Shown: positions 18,923-27,211, counted from the stretch's first letter. The stretch: DNA of 64,000 nucleotides from Mycolicibacterium iranicum (GCF_001650495.1 NZ_LWCS01000021.1:294427-358426), one strand, 5' to 3'. Notes: generated from the sequence alone by a model not told the origin. Translations and numbers: made by a program.

Positions 18923-19654
18923 GTGCCCCTGACAGTGGAGCTCGACAGGTCAAGCCCGGTTCCTCTCTACTATCAACTCGCGCAGGCGATCGAGGCCGCC
19001 ATCAGAGATGGCGAACTCTCGCCCGGTGACCGGTTCGAGAACGAACTGGCGCTGGCCAAGCGGTTGACCCTCTCGCGCCCCACCACCCGGCGTGCCATCC
19101 AGGAGCTCGTCGACAAGGGTCTGCTGGTACGCAAGCGGGGTGTCGGCACACAGGTTGTCCAGAACCCGGTTCACCGGCGCGTCGAGCTGACCAGTTTGTT
19201 CGACGACCTCGCCCGGGCAGGCCAGGAGCCCACCACCAAGTTGCTCAAGTTTCAGGTCGGGCCGCCCGACGAAGAGGTCGCCCGCGAGCTGAGCATCGCC
19301 GAGGACCGCGAGGTGGCCTCCATCCACCGATTGCGTTGCGCCAATGGCGAACCCCTCGCATTGATGATCAACCACCTACCCGCCGACATCGCGCCTGATG
19401 CCGAAGAGCTCGAGTCCAACGGCCTCTATCAGTCGCTGCGGGCGCGCGGCGTCCATATCCGGCTTGCCCGGCAACGCATCGGTGCCCGCAGTGCCACGCG
19501 TGCCGAGGCGCAGCTGCTCGACGAGAAGCCGAACGCACCGCTACTGACTATGGCGCGCACCGCATTCGATGACTCCGGTACCGCGGTCGAATACGGCAAC
19601 CACTGCTACCGGGCCTCGCGCTACTACTTCGACACCACGCTCGTCGACCGCTGA
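18923..19654 (+). CDS. iolR: GntR/HutC-family regulator, IolR candidate
   Basis: A 243-residue regulator. The N-terminal winged helix opens PLYYQLAQAIEAAIRDGELSPGD and continues ENELALAKRLTLSRPTTRRAI and GLLVRKRGVGTQVV, the GntR DNA-binding fold. The C-terminal half is a UbiC transcription regulator-associated (HutC-type) effector domain, with EVASIHRLRCANGEPLALMINHLP and GNHCYRASRYYFD. GTG at 18923 has GGAG five bases upstream. It is divergent from iolC, the position held by repressors of inositol genes in actinobacteria, and its family is that of C. glutamicum IolR. The symbol is given by family, position and operator match, not by direct proof. The effector is presumably an inositol breakdown product. 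Confidence 0.8.
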   Translation: MPLTVELDRSSPVPLYYQLAQAIEAAIRDGELSPGDRFENELALAKRLTLSRPTTRRAIQELVDKGLLVRKRGVGTQVVQNPVHRRVELTSLFDDLARAGQEPTTKLLKFQVGPPDEEVARELSIAEDREVASIHRLRCANGEPLALMINHLPADIAPDAEELESNGLYQSLRARGVHIRLARQRIGARSATRAEAQLLDEKPNAPLLTMARTAFDDSGTAVEYGNHCYRASRYYFDTTLVDR

Positions 19655-19782
19655 CACCTACTCCGGCAGGTAGTGCCGAGAGCCGGAACGTCGCTCTCAG
19701 TGGCCGCGATTGTGCCACCGGCAAATGGCATTTGTGACAGGCTCTTCTCGGGGTGCGTCAGGTCGTACGGCGAGGGGGCAGG

Positions 19783-21252
19783 GTGTCGCGATACCAGCCT
19801 CACAGCGTGATGACCACCGGCCCGGCGCTCAGTCAGTCGTTCCGGGCGCTGTGGGTCATGATGATCGGCTTCATCCTCATCGTGGTCGACTCCACCGTGG
19901 TATCGGTGGCCAACCCGGTCCTGAAACAGACTTTCGACGTCGAGTACCACTCTGTCCTCTGGGTGACGACCGCCTATCTCGTCTCGTTCTCGGCGTTCCT
20001 GATGATCGGCGGGCGACTGGGCGATCGCTACGGGACGAAACATGTCTATGTGCTCGGGCTGGCGTTGTTCACCGCGTCGTCGGTGTGGTGCGCAATGTCG
20101 AATTCGGTGGGAATGCTGATCGCTGCACGTGTGGCGCAGGGGTTCGGCGCAGCATTGCTCACGCCGCAGGTCATGTCGACCATCACGCGGACGTTCCCCC
20201 CCGAGCGCCACGGTGCCGCGATGAGCGTGTGGGGTGCCACGACCGGCGTCGGCCTGCTCGCGGGTCCGATCCTCGGCGGCATACTGTTGGCCGGACTGGG
20301 CTGGCAGTGGATCTTCTTGATCAACGTCCCGATCGGCGTGGCCGGCGTGGCGTTGGCAATGCGGTTCCTTCCGGCGCTCCCGGTCCGTCCTCTGCGCGTC
20401 GACGTGGTGGGTGCGGTGCTGTCGGGAGCCGGTATATGTCTGGTGGTGCTCGGTCTCCAAGAAGGCCAGCACCAGGGATGGTCGACAGTCATCTGGGCAT
20501 CGCTGGCCGGTGGAGTCGCCCTCATCGCCGTGCTTTTCGCGTGGCAGGCGAGGAAACGGGCTGAGCCGCTGATCCCGCTGAAGCTGATGGCCAACCGAAA
20601 CTTCGTGTTTTCCAGCGCGGGGATCGCCCTCGTCAGTTTCGCGTTCGTCGCCCTCGGCGTTCCGCTGATGATCTATCTGCAGGAAGTCAGCGGGCTCTCG
20701 CCGTTCCACGCAGCGCTGCTGACCGCGCCGATGGCTGTCGCTACCGGTGCTTTGGCCCCGTTCGTCGGAAAGATCGTCGACCGCGCCCACCCACGACCCG
20801 TCGTCGTGTCCGGTTTTGCGTTGCTCGGCCTCGCCCTGGTCTGGCTGGTGATGGAGATGGCGCAGGGCAGTGCGGTGTGGAGGTTGGCGCTTCCCCTGAC
20901 GCTCGTGGGCATCGCCGGTGCGTTCACGTGGGAACCTCTGTCCGCCATCGCGACTCGCGGACTGCCTCTCGACGTTGCCGGTGCCGGGTCGGCGCTGTGC
21001 AACACCGCCCGGCACATGGGAGCCGCGCTGAGCAGCGCAAGCATCGCCGCGATGATGGCCTTCTTGCTCGGCGACGAGCACGCCGAGTACGGGGGTATGC
21101 AAGACGCGGCGGCGGAGCACGCCACCGAAGGGTCGTTCGCCGACGCGATGTCGCAGTCGATCCTGCTCGCGGTGCTCGCCGCGGGGCTCGGTGCGCTGAC
21201 CGGGTTTTTCTTGGACGGCAGGGTGCGGGCAGACGGGGGTCTGCCGTCGTGA
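19783..21252 (+). CDS. MFS drug/metabolite exporter (DHA2, EmrB/QacA type)
   Basis: An integral membrane proton antiporter of about 489 residues with roughly 14 predicted hydrophobic helices. The first helix contains IVVDSTVVSVANPVL, the DHA2 motif D1 (VDxTVVNVALP-like). The loop 2-3 motif reads GGRLGDRYGTKHVYVLG, and motif C is GVGLLAGPILGG. I chose GTG at 19783 because GAGGGGG stands just upstream; GTG/ATG at 19807/19810 would also work. Its stop overlaps the start of the RibD-like gene by four bases, so the two are translated together. It lies between the inositol regulator and the transporter but has no IolR-type site. The substrate is unknown. Confidence 0.85.
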   Translation: MSRYQPHSVMTTGPALSQSFRALWVMMIGFILIVVDSTVVSVANPVLKQTFDVEYHSVLWVTTAYLVSFSAFLMIGGRLGDRYGTKHVYVLGLALFTASSVWCAMSNSVGMLIAARVAQGFGAALLTPQVMSTITRTFPPERHGAAMSVWGATTGVGLLAGPILGGILLAGLGWQWIFLINVPIGVAGVALAMRFLPALPVRPLRVDVVGAVLSGAGICLVVLGLQEGQHQGWSTVIWASLAGGVALIAVLFAWQARKRAEPLIPLKLMANRNFVFSSAGIALVSFAFVALGVPLMIYLQEVSGLSPFHAALLTAPMAVATGALAPFVGKIVDRAHPRPVVVSGFALLGLALVWLVMEMAQGSAVWRLALPLTLVGIAGAFTWEPLSAIATRGLPLDVAGAGSALCNTARHMGAALSSASIAAMMAFLLGDEHAEYGGMQDAAAEHATEGSFADAMSQSILLAVLAAGLGALTGFFLDGRVRADGGLPS

Positions 21253-22031
21253 CCAACGCTGCCGGCGTGGCATATTCGACAGTGCACGATGTCGAGACGA
21301 TCTCCGACGACGCGCTACGCGACCTGCTTGCCTATCCGGATGGTCTTCGCAGCCCGCACCTGCGGGCAAACTTCATCGCGAGCATCGACGGTGCGGTGAC
21401 CTTACGGGGGTCTGGGCGCAGCCTCGGGACGCCTACGGACCGGAGAGTTTTCGCGCGGTTGCGGGAGGTGGCCGACGTGGTGCTCGTCGGTGCGACGACC
21501 GCGGCAGCGGCACCGTATGCGGACCTGCACATGTCTCCAGAGGCTTCGGCGTGGCGCGCGTCCCACGGTCTTGGGCTCGATCTGCCCGTCGCCGTGGTGT
21601 CCAGTCGCGGAGTCATCCCGCCTCATCTACTGACCGGTGAAACGGTGCCCCCCGTGGTACTCGTCGGCGACGGCGCCGACGAGGCGGCGCGACGCACTCT
21701 GGAACGCTCCGGCGCGCGAGTCACCATGATCGCCGGGGGACGGGTCAGCTCCGCGGCCATCCGCGGCGCACTGGCTGCAGCCGGTTTGACCCGTGTGCTC
21801 GTCGAAGGCGGTCCCACACTGTTCTCTCAGCTCGTCGGCGACGACGAGATCGACGAGCTGTGCCTGACCACGAGCCCCAAACTGGTCGCTGGACCTGCTC
21901 GCCGCATCGCCGCATCCGCGGACCATGTCGAGATCACCATGGAACGCAACGGAATCCTGATTGGCGCGGACGGAACCGTCATCGTCCGGTGGGTGCGGGC
22001 CCGCAGTCCGCGCTCCGTTGGGGTCAGCTGA
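21249..22031 (+). CDS. Pyrimidine reductase family protein (RibD C-terminal domain, Rv2671-like)
   Basis: A 260-residue stand-alone RibD reductase-domain protein of the dihydrofolate-reductase fold. LRANFIASIDGAVTL is the substrate/NADPH region. LREVADVVLVGATTAAAA and LVEGGPTLFSQLV are the pyridine-nucleotide loop motifs. The layout matches M. tuberculosis Rv2671, which acts on 5-amino-6-ribosylamino-uracil phosphate-like or dihydrofolate substrates. GTG at 21249 overlaps the exporter stop (GTGA). The 3' end overlaps by eight bases the convergent isomerase gene. The tight pairing with an efflux pump suggests that the exporter and reductase handle related compounds, but that is inference. Confidence 0.82.
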   Translation: MTNAAGVAYSTVHDVETISDDALRDLLAYPDGLRSPHLRANFIASIDGAVTLRGSGRSLGTPTDRRVFARLREVADVVLVGATTAAAAPYADLHMSPEASAWRASHGLGLDLPVAVVSSRGVIPPHLLTGETVPPVVLVGDGADEAARRTLERSGARVTMIAGGRVSSAAIRGALAAAGLTRVLVEGGPTLFSQLVGDDEIDELCLTTSPKLVAGPARRIAASADHVEITMERNGILIGADGTVIVRWVRARSPRSVGVS

Positions 22032-22806
22032 ATGCGGCGCGGAATGCTCCCAGCGCCGCCTCGCTGCCCTCGACACCGGCACGGGAGGCCCAGGCCTCCA
22101 TACCGATCGTTCCCGCATAACCGATTTCGCCCAGCGCGGTCGCCACGGCCGCGTAGTTGATCTCGCCGGTCCCAGGCTCGCAACGGCCCGGTACATCGGC
22201 GATCTGGATCTCTCCGATCGAATCGCCGCACCGTCTCACCAACTCGATGAGGTTTCCCTCACCGATCTGGGCGTGATAGAGGTCCAGCATCATCTTGACG
22301 TTGGGATGGCCGACGCCCTCGACCAACGCGAGTGTGTCCTTGGCGCGGGCGAGTGGAACCCCGGGATGGTCCACGATGGTGTTGAGGTTCTCCACGCAGA
22401 ACGTCACGCCTGCCGCTGCGCCGAGTTCGCCGAGGCGCTCCAGGGTGCGCGCCGCGGTAAGCCACATCCGGCCGGTGGCGCGCTGGCGGGGACGGGCCGC
22501 CTGACCGTCGACGAGTTCGGCGGTGTGCAGGTTCAGCCGCCTCACCCCCAGCCTCTCGGCCGCTTTGATGCTGAGCTCGGCGGTGCGAACGACCTCGTCC
22601 CTGGTCATGGGGTCGACGAGATCGCCGTGCAGGTAGCCCGTCATCGACGTGAACGTCGCGCCCGTCGCGGCAAGCTCGTCGAGGTTCTTGTCGTGCCAAC
22701 TCCAGATCTCAACCGCGAATCCGAGTTCGTGGATGCGCTTCACCCGATCCAGGATCGGGAGATCCTGGAACACCATCTCCGAGCACACCGCCAACTGGAA
22801 GCTCAC
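22024..22806 (-). CDS. TIM-barrel isomerase (hydroxypyruvate isomerase/IolI-like)
   Basis: A 260-residue xylose-isomerase-like barrel of the Hyi group. Barrel strands carry the metal ligands: LGFAVEIWSWHD, VTFCVENLNTIVDHPG (Glu), HPNVKMMLDLYHAQIGEG (Asp/His), GEIQIADVPG and YAGTIGMEAWASR. Relatives isomerise hydroxypyruvate or 2-keto-inositols. The GTG start at 22806 overlaps the stop of a 47-codon ORF by four bases (GTGA). The gene is divergent from a LacI regulator, with a 16-base palindrome between them, so that regulator probably controls it. Given the neighbours, a keto-inositol isomerase is attractive, but the substrate is not established. Confidence 0.78.
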   Translation of the reverse strand: MSFQLAVCSEMVFQDLPILDRVKRIHELGFAVEIWSWHDKNLDELAATGATFTSMTGYLHGDLVDPMTRDEVVRTAELSIKAAERLGVRRLNLHTAELVDGQAARPRQRATGRMWLTAARTLERLGELGAAAGVTFCVENLNTIVDHPGVPLARAKDTLALVEGVGHPNVKMMLDLYHAQIGEGNLIELVRRCGDSIGEIQIADVPGRCEPGTGEINYAAVATALGEIGYAGTIGMEAWASRAGVEGSEAALGAFRAAFS

Positions 22807-22946
22807 CGCGAAACCCCCTTCGGGGCGACGGGCGAGCCGGTACCGACCGATCCCGGTGCTGCGAAAGCCATTTCGGCACCGGTCTGCATCGCGTCGACGA
22901 CGCGGACGAACTGCACCATGAGCCCCAAAGGCACAGGATTGGGCAT
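22803..22946 (-). CDS. Small ORF, 47 residues, coupled to the isomerase gene
   Basis: I do not recognise this product. ATG at 22946 has GGAGAG placed 4-5 bases upstream, the best ribosome-binding site in the area. The frame runs 47 codons with GC-rich third positions and its TGA overlaps the GTG start of the isomerase gene (GTGA). The peptide begins MPNPVPLGLMVQFVRVVDAM and has a Pro/Gly/Ala-rich second half; there is no signal peptide or clear membrane segment. It could be a small protein partner or a leader peptide whose translation opens the next gene. It was found by eye and needs conservation to be firm. Confidence 0.5.
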   Translation of the reverse strand: MPNPVPLGLMVQFVRVVDAMQTGAEMAFAAPGSVGTGSPVAPKGVSR

Positions 22947-22972
22947 CGGACTCTCCGAACTTCCGCCTACGA

Positions 22973-22988
22973 ACTAGAACGTTCTAGT
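22973..22988. promoter_or_regulatory. 16-base perfect palindrome, LacI-type operator candidate
   Basis: ACTAGAACGTTCTAGT is a perfect palindrome with the central CG common in LacI-family operators. It lies 27 bases before the small ORF of the minus-strand isomerase unit and 63 bases before the LacI gene. It could control both. Confidence 0.55.
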
Positions 22989-23050
22989 ACGTTAGGGCGT
23001 GCGGGAGCAATCCGTCAACGACAGAGCTGGAAGGTCCTAAGGTGTAGCCC

Positions 23051-24043
23051 GTGAACCGCAGACCGACGCTGGAGGACGTCGCCGCCCGCGCCGGTGTCTC
23101 GCGCGCGTTGGTCTCCATCGTGATGCGCGACGCGCCAGGAGCCAGCGGCCACACCCGCGAGCGGGTCAGACGCGCGGCCGACGACCTCGGTTACCGTCCG
23201 GATCCGCGCGCCCGTCGGCTCCGCCAGCACCGCTCGAATCTCATCGGCCTGACTTTCGCTGCGGGACAGGACTTTCACGCCGATCTCGTCGACGGGGTTT
23301 ACGTCTCGGCAGACAGGCTCGGTTATGACGTCGTCCTCAGCGCGGTGACCCCGCACCGTGACGAACTCCGGGCAACGCGCACTCTAGTCGACGACCGGTG
23401 CGAGGGGTTGATTCTCATAGGACCTCAAATGCGCGCCGGTCGGCTCAGCGACCTTGCGTCCCGAGTACCGCTGGTGGTGATGGCCCGCCGGGTTCGTGGC
23501 GTGGACGCGGTGCGCAGCGACGACGTGGCGGGAGCGATAGTCGGCATGGAATACCTGCTCGAGTTGGGGCACCGCCGGATCCTCTATCTGGACGGCGGGG
23601 GTGCGCCTGGAGCGGCAGAACGGTTGCGCGGCTACCGGCGCGCGGCCAGGGACGCCGAAGTGCGCGACGTCGTGCGTCCCGGTGGTCTCACGGAGCGCGA
23701 AGGCGCGGCCGCAGCGGCGGCGATGCTCGAAACGGGCGACCTTCCCGACGCGGTGTTCGCATTCAACGACCGATGCGCACTCGGTGTGATGGACGTTTTC
23801 ATCCGGGCGGGAGTCTCTGTACCGCAACAGATCTCGGTACTCGGATTCGACGACAGCCCGCTGGCAGGGTTGGCTCACATTCAGTTGAGCACCATTCGGC
23901 AGGACGCGCCCGGGCTCGCGGATGCGGCCGTGTGCCGTCTGGTATCCCGGCTGGACGGTGACGATGCAGGCGGTGGGCCGGCCGATATCGTCCGAAGGCC
24001 GACCCTGGTGGTCCGCGGGTCGACGGCGGCCAGGAAGGCCTGA
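23051..24043 (+). CDS. LacI-family transcriptional regulator
   Basis: A 330-residue LacI/GalR regulator. The N-terminal helix-turn-helix reads TLEDVAARAGVSRALVSIVM, and hinge helix residues RRLRQHRSNLIGL lead into a periplasmic-binding-protein-like effector domain. That domain contains AGAIVGMEYLLELGHRRILYLDGG, PDAVFAFNDRCALGVMD and QISVLGFDDSPLAGLAHIQLSTIRQD, all standard. The GTG start at 23051 opens the HTH. It is divergent from the isomerase unit and directly upstream of the ABC transporter in the same direction, but 160 bases and an IolR-type operator separate it from that operon. The effector is probably a sugar or polyol. Confidence 0.9.
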   Translation: MNRRPTLEDVAARAGVSRALVSIVMRDAPGASGHTRERVRRAADDLGYRPDPRARRLRQHRSNLIGLTFAAGQDFHADLVDGVYVSADRLGYDVVLSAVTPHRDELRATRTLVDDRCEGLILIGPQMRAGRLSDLASRVPLVVMARRVRGVDAVRSDDVAGAIVGMEYLLELGHRRILYLDGGGAPGAAERLRGYRRAARDAEVRDVVRPGGLTEREGAAAAAAMLETGDLPDAVFAFNDRCALGVMDVFIRAGVSVPQQISVLGFDDSPLAGLAHIQLSTIRQDAPGLADAAVCRLVSRLDGDDAGGGPADIVRRPTLVVRGSTAARKA

Positions 24044-24076
24044 TCTGCGATGATCCCGGCCGACAAATGACTTGCA

Positions 24077-24127
24077 GTCCTAATGTCAGGACAAAGTATT
24101 GACTTTCTGGTGTGAGCGGTATTACAT
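24077..24127 (+). promoter_or_regulatory. ABC transporter promoter with IolR-type operator
   Basis: AATGTCAGGACAAAGT (24082-24097) is identical to the block before iolC. One base later comes TTGACT (24099-24104) as -35, followed by an AT-rich TATTACAT (24120-24127) as a possible -10. Around it GTCCT and AGGAC (24077-24081, 24088-24092) form an inverted repeat. TGTCAGGACA is the reverse complement of an exact KGWCHTRACA match. This links the transporter to the iol regulator. Confidence 0.65.
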
Positions 24128-24207
24128 CACCAGTGAGGCGTGTCGCCCGGCACCACCCCGGGAGGGCGATGAGGGCGTCGCGACAGTCTCGACGACAAGG
24201 AGAAGCA

Positions 24208-25194
24208 ATGACATTCAAGCGGCTCGCGGCGTTCGCCGGAGCGGGCATCATGGCCCTGGGCATCGTGTCGTGCTCGTCGACCGGCGGAGCACCCGAACAG
24301 TCCGGTGAGGGCGGGGGTGGCGGCACCGTTGACACTCCGCGCATGACGATCGCGATGATCACGCACGAGGTACCCGGCGACTCGTTCTGGGACCTGATCC
24401 GCAAGGGCGCCGAGGCCGCGGCGAAGAAGGACAACATCGAGCTTCGCTACTCGAACGATCCCGAGGCGCCGAACCAGGCCAACCTGGTGCAAACCGCCGT
24501 CGACAGCGACGTGGACGGCATCGCCGTCACGCTGGCCAAGCCCGACGCGATGCAGGCCGCGATCAAGGCCGCTGAGGCCAAGGGAATCCCGGTCGTGGCG
24601 TTCAACGCGGGAATGGACGCCTGGAAGCCGATGGGCGTCAAGGAGTACTTCGGGCAGGACGGTCGCATCGCAGGCCAGGGTGTCGGTGACCGGCTGCGCG
24701 CCGAGGGTGCCACCAAGGCGATCTGCATCATCCAAGAGCAGGGCCACGTCGACCTCGAGGCTCGCTGCGCAGGCGTGAAGGAGACCTTCCCGGCCACCGA
24801 GATCCTCAACGTCAACGGCAAGGACATGCCGTCGGTCGAGTCCACGATCACCGCGAAGCTGCAGCAGGATCCGAGCGTCGACTACATCGTCGCCCTCGGC
24901 GCCCCGTTTGCATTGACCGCAGTGCAGTCGGCCAAGAATGCCGGCAGCACCGCCAAAATCGGCACCTTCGACACCAACGCCGCCCTGGTCGAGGCGATCC
25001 AGGCAGGCGACGTCCAGTGGGCAGTCGACCAGCAGCCGTACCTGCAGGGGTACCTTGCCGTGGACTCCTTGTGGCTCTACCTGAGCAACGGCAACGTCAT
25101 CGGAGGCGGCCAACCCACGCTCACCGGACCTGCGTTCATCGACAAGTCGAACATCGACGCGGTCGCGGAGTATGCGAAGGGCGGCACCCGATAG
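24208..25194 (+). CDS. Sugar/polyol ABC transporter, substrate-binding lipoprotein
   Basis: A 328-residue periplasmic-binding-protein-like lipoprotein (PBP1 family, ribose/inositol type). The ATG at 24208 has AAGGAGAAG upstream and opens a lipoprotein signal, MTFKRLAAFAGAGIMALGIVSC, with the lipid cysteine at residue 22. The mature part has ITHEVPGDSFWDLIRKGAEAAA, TAVDSDVDGIAVTLAKPDAM, GIPVVAFNAGMD and QAGDVQWAVDQQPYLQGYLA, all typical of CUT2 binding proteins. It is the first gene of a three-gene transporter operon; its TAG overlaps the GTG of the permease gene by one base. The shared iol operator upstream makes inositol the likely ligand, which is inferred. Confidence 0.9.
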   Translation: MTFKRLAAFAGAGIMALGIVSCSSTGGAPEQSGEGGGGGTVDTPRMTIAMITHEVPGDSFWDLIRKGAEAAAKKDNIELRYSNDPEAPNQANLVQTAVDSDVDGIAVTLAKPDAMQAAIKAAEAKGIPVVAFNAGMDAWKPMGVKEYFGQDGRIAGQGVGDRLRAEGATKAICIIQEQGHVDLEARCAGVKETFPATEILNVNGKDMPSVESTITAKLQQDPSVDYIVALGAPFALTAVQSAKNAGSTAKIGTFDTNAALVEAIQAGDVQWAVDQQPYLQGYLAVDSLWLYLSNGNVIGGGQPTLTGPAFIDKSNIDAVAEYAKGGTR

Positions 25195-26252
25195 TGACTA
25201 CCCAGGAGGCTCTCGACGTCGCCGGTCACAAGGTGGTGCGCGACGAGCGCGTCAAGGAGCGGAATCGCCTGCAGCGCATTCTGATCCGCCCCGAGATGGG
25301 TGCGGGTATCGGAGCGATCGGCATTTTCATCTTCTTCTTGATCGTGGCGGCGCCGTTCCGCGAGGCGGCATCACTGGCGACGGTGCTGTATGCCAGCTCG
25401 ACGATCGGCATCATGGCGTGCGGCGTCGCGGTGCTGATGATCGGCGGCGAGTTCGACCTGTCGGCGGGCGTGGCAGTGACGTTCAGCTCGCTGGCGGCGT
25501 CGATGCTCGCCTACAACCTGCACCTGAATCTGTGGGTGGGGGCCCTGCTTTCGCTCATCTTGGCGTTGACCGTCGGGTTCTTCAACGGCTTCTTGGTGAT
25601 GAAGACGAAGATCCCCAGCTTCTTGATCACGCTGAGCACGTTCTTCATGCTCGCCGGAATCAACCTGGCGGTAACCAAGCTGGTGGCCGGGCAGGTCGCC
25701 ACCCAGAGCGTCAGTGACATGCAGGGTTGGGATTCCGCCCAGAAGGTTTTCGCGTCATCGTTCACGTTGTTCGGGGTCAGCATCCGCATCACGGTGGTGT
25801 GGTGGCTGGTCTTCACCGCGATCGCCACCTGGGTGCTGTTCAAGACGAAGGTCGGCAACTGGATCTTCGCGGTCGGTGGCGACGCGGACAGCGCACGCGC
25901 CGTGGGTGTTCCGGTCACCAAGGTGAAAATCGGCCTGTTCATGTTCGTCGGCTTCTGCGCGTGGTTCGTCGGCATGCACCTGCTCTTCGCCTTCAACACT
26001 GTGCAGTCCGGTCAGGGCATCGGCAACGAATTCTTCTACATCATCGCCGCCGTCATCGGAGGCTGCCTGCTCACCGGTGGCTACGGCACCGCGATCGGCG
26101 CGGCCATCGGTGCGTTCATCTTCGGTATGACCAATCAGGGCATCGTGTACGCGGGCTGGGACCCGGACTGGTTCAAGTTCTTCCTGGGCGCGATGCTGCT
26201 GTTCGCGGTCATCGCCAACAATGCCTTCCGCAACTACGCAGCGAAGAAGTGA
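25194..26252 (+). CDS. Sugar/polyol ABC transporter permease (CUT2/RbsC type)
   Basis: A 352-residue inner-membrane permease of the RbsC/branched-chain-like family with about nine to ten hydrophobic helices. VLMIGGEFDLSAGVAVTFSS is the diagnostic CUT2 segment (iGGiDLSvGs-like). GNWIFAVGGDADSARAVGVPVTKVK is the conserved EAA-like coupling loop, followed by VIGGCLLTGGYGTAIGA. GTG at 25194 overlaps the stop of the binding-protein gene (TAGTG). An N-terminal hydrophilic stretch of about 35 residues precedes the first helix. The ATPase gene starts four bases after the stop. Confidence 0.92.
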   Translation: MTTQEALDVAGHKVVRDERVKERNRLQRILIRPEMGAGIGAIGIFIFFLIVAAPFREAASLATVLYASSTIGIMACGVAVLMIGGEFDLSAGVAVTFSSLAASMLAYNLHLNLWVGALLSLILALTVGFFNGFLVMKTKIPSFLITLSTFFMLAGINLAVTKLVAGQVATQSVSDMQGWDSAQKVFASSFTLFGVSIRITVVWWLVFTAIATWVLFKTKVGNWIFAVGGDADSARAVGVPVTKVKIGLFMFVGFCAWFVGMHLLFAFNTVQSGQGIGNEFFYIIAAVIGGCLLTGGYGTAIGAAIGAFIFGMTNQGIVYAGWDPDWFKFFLGAMLLFAVIANNAFRNYAAKK

Positions 26253-26256
26253 TCTG

Positions 26257-27081
26257 ATGACCATCTCAGTTGAAAAGCCAAGCAGAGATTCACAATCCGG
26301 CGGCAGGGTTCCGTTGGTCGAGCTGCGCAACGTCGGCAAGGCGTACGGCAACATCACTGCACTCAAGGACATCTGCCTTCGGGTGCACGCCGGCGAGGTG
26401 ACCGGCATCCTGGGCGACAACGGCGCAGGCAAGTCCACGTTGATCAAGATCATCGCCGGGCTGCACCAGCAAACCGACGGGGAACTGCTCGTCGACGGTG
26501 AGCCGACCAGGTTCGCCTCACCCGCCGACGCACTCGGCAAGGGCATCGCGACGGTCTACCAGAACCTGGCCGTCGTGCCGCTGATGCCGGTGTGGCGCAA
26601 CTTCTTTCTCGGCCAGGAGCTGCGCAAGAAGTCGTTCCCGTTCTCGTTGGACGCCAACGCGATGCGTGCCACCACGCTGACAGAGCTGGCCAAGATGGGC
26701 ATCGACCTGCCCGACGTGGACGTACCGATCGGCTCGCTGTCGGGTGGACAGAAGCAGTGTGTGGCGATCGCGCGCGCAGTGTTCTTCGGCGCCAGAGTGC
26801 TGATTCTCGACGAGCCGACCGCAGCACTGGGGGTCAAGCAGTCCGGGGTGGTGCTCAAGTACATCACCGCGGCCAAGGAAGCCGGATTCGGCGTGGTGTT
26901 CATCACACACAATCCGCACCACGCACACATGGTCGGTGACCATTTCGTGCTCCTCAACCGCGGCCGGCAAAAGCTCGACTGCACCTACGACGACATCACT
27001 CTCGAACACCTCACCCAGGAAATGGCCGGTGGTGACGAGCTGGAAGCGCTCACGCACGAACTGCGCGGCGCGAAGCGCTGA
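26257..27081 (+). CDS. Sugar/polyol ABC transporter ATPase, single-domain
   Basis: A 274-residue ABC ATPase. Walker A is GDNGAGKST at residues 53-61, the signature LSGGQ is at 161-165, Walker B is VLILDEPTAAL around 181-191, and the H-loop is in FITHNPHH. Most CUT2 (RbsA-like) ATPases are about 500 residues with two cassettes; this one has a single cassette, as in FrcA-type systems, so two copies must pair. ATG at 26257 is chosen because it lies just after the permease stop; longer in-frame sequence overlaps the permease. The operon ends at a 19-bp perfect hairpin. Confidence 0.92.
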   Translation: MTISVEKPSRDSQSGGRVPLVELRNVGKAYGNITALKDICLRVHAGEVTGILGDNGAGKSTLIKIIAGLHQQTDGELLVDGEPTRFASPADALGKGIATVYQNLAVVPLMPVWRNFFLGQELRKKSFPFSLDANAMRATTLTELAKMGIDLPDVDVPIGSLSGGQKQCVAIARAVFFGARVLILDEPTAALGVKQSGVVLKYITAAKEAGFGVVFITHNPHHAHMVGDHFVLLNRGRQKLDCTYDDITLEHLTQEMAGGDELEALTHELRGAKR

Positions 27082-27095
27082 GTCGACGCCGAACT

Positions 27096-27141
27096 GGGAT
27101 TCCCGGTCGTGATCCAGCACGAGATCACGACCGGGAATCCC
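27096..27141 (+). terminator. Perfect 19-bp hairpin after the transporter operon
   Basis: Arms 27096-27114 and 27123-27141 are perfect reverse complements with an 8-base loop. It lies 15 bases after the ATPase stop. There is no T-run, as is common for mycobacterial terminators. Confidence 0.65.
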
Positions 27142-27211
27142 CGTTCGGCGCGTACCCAAGGCGGCGGCAGCGGCCGGATTGGCAATGGAGAGCACCGGGT
27201 ACGTGTCGCCC

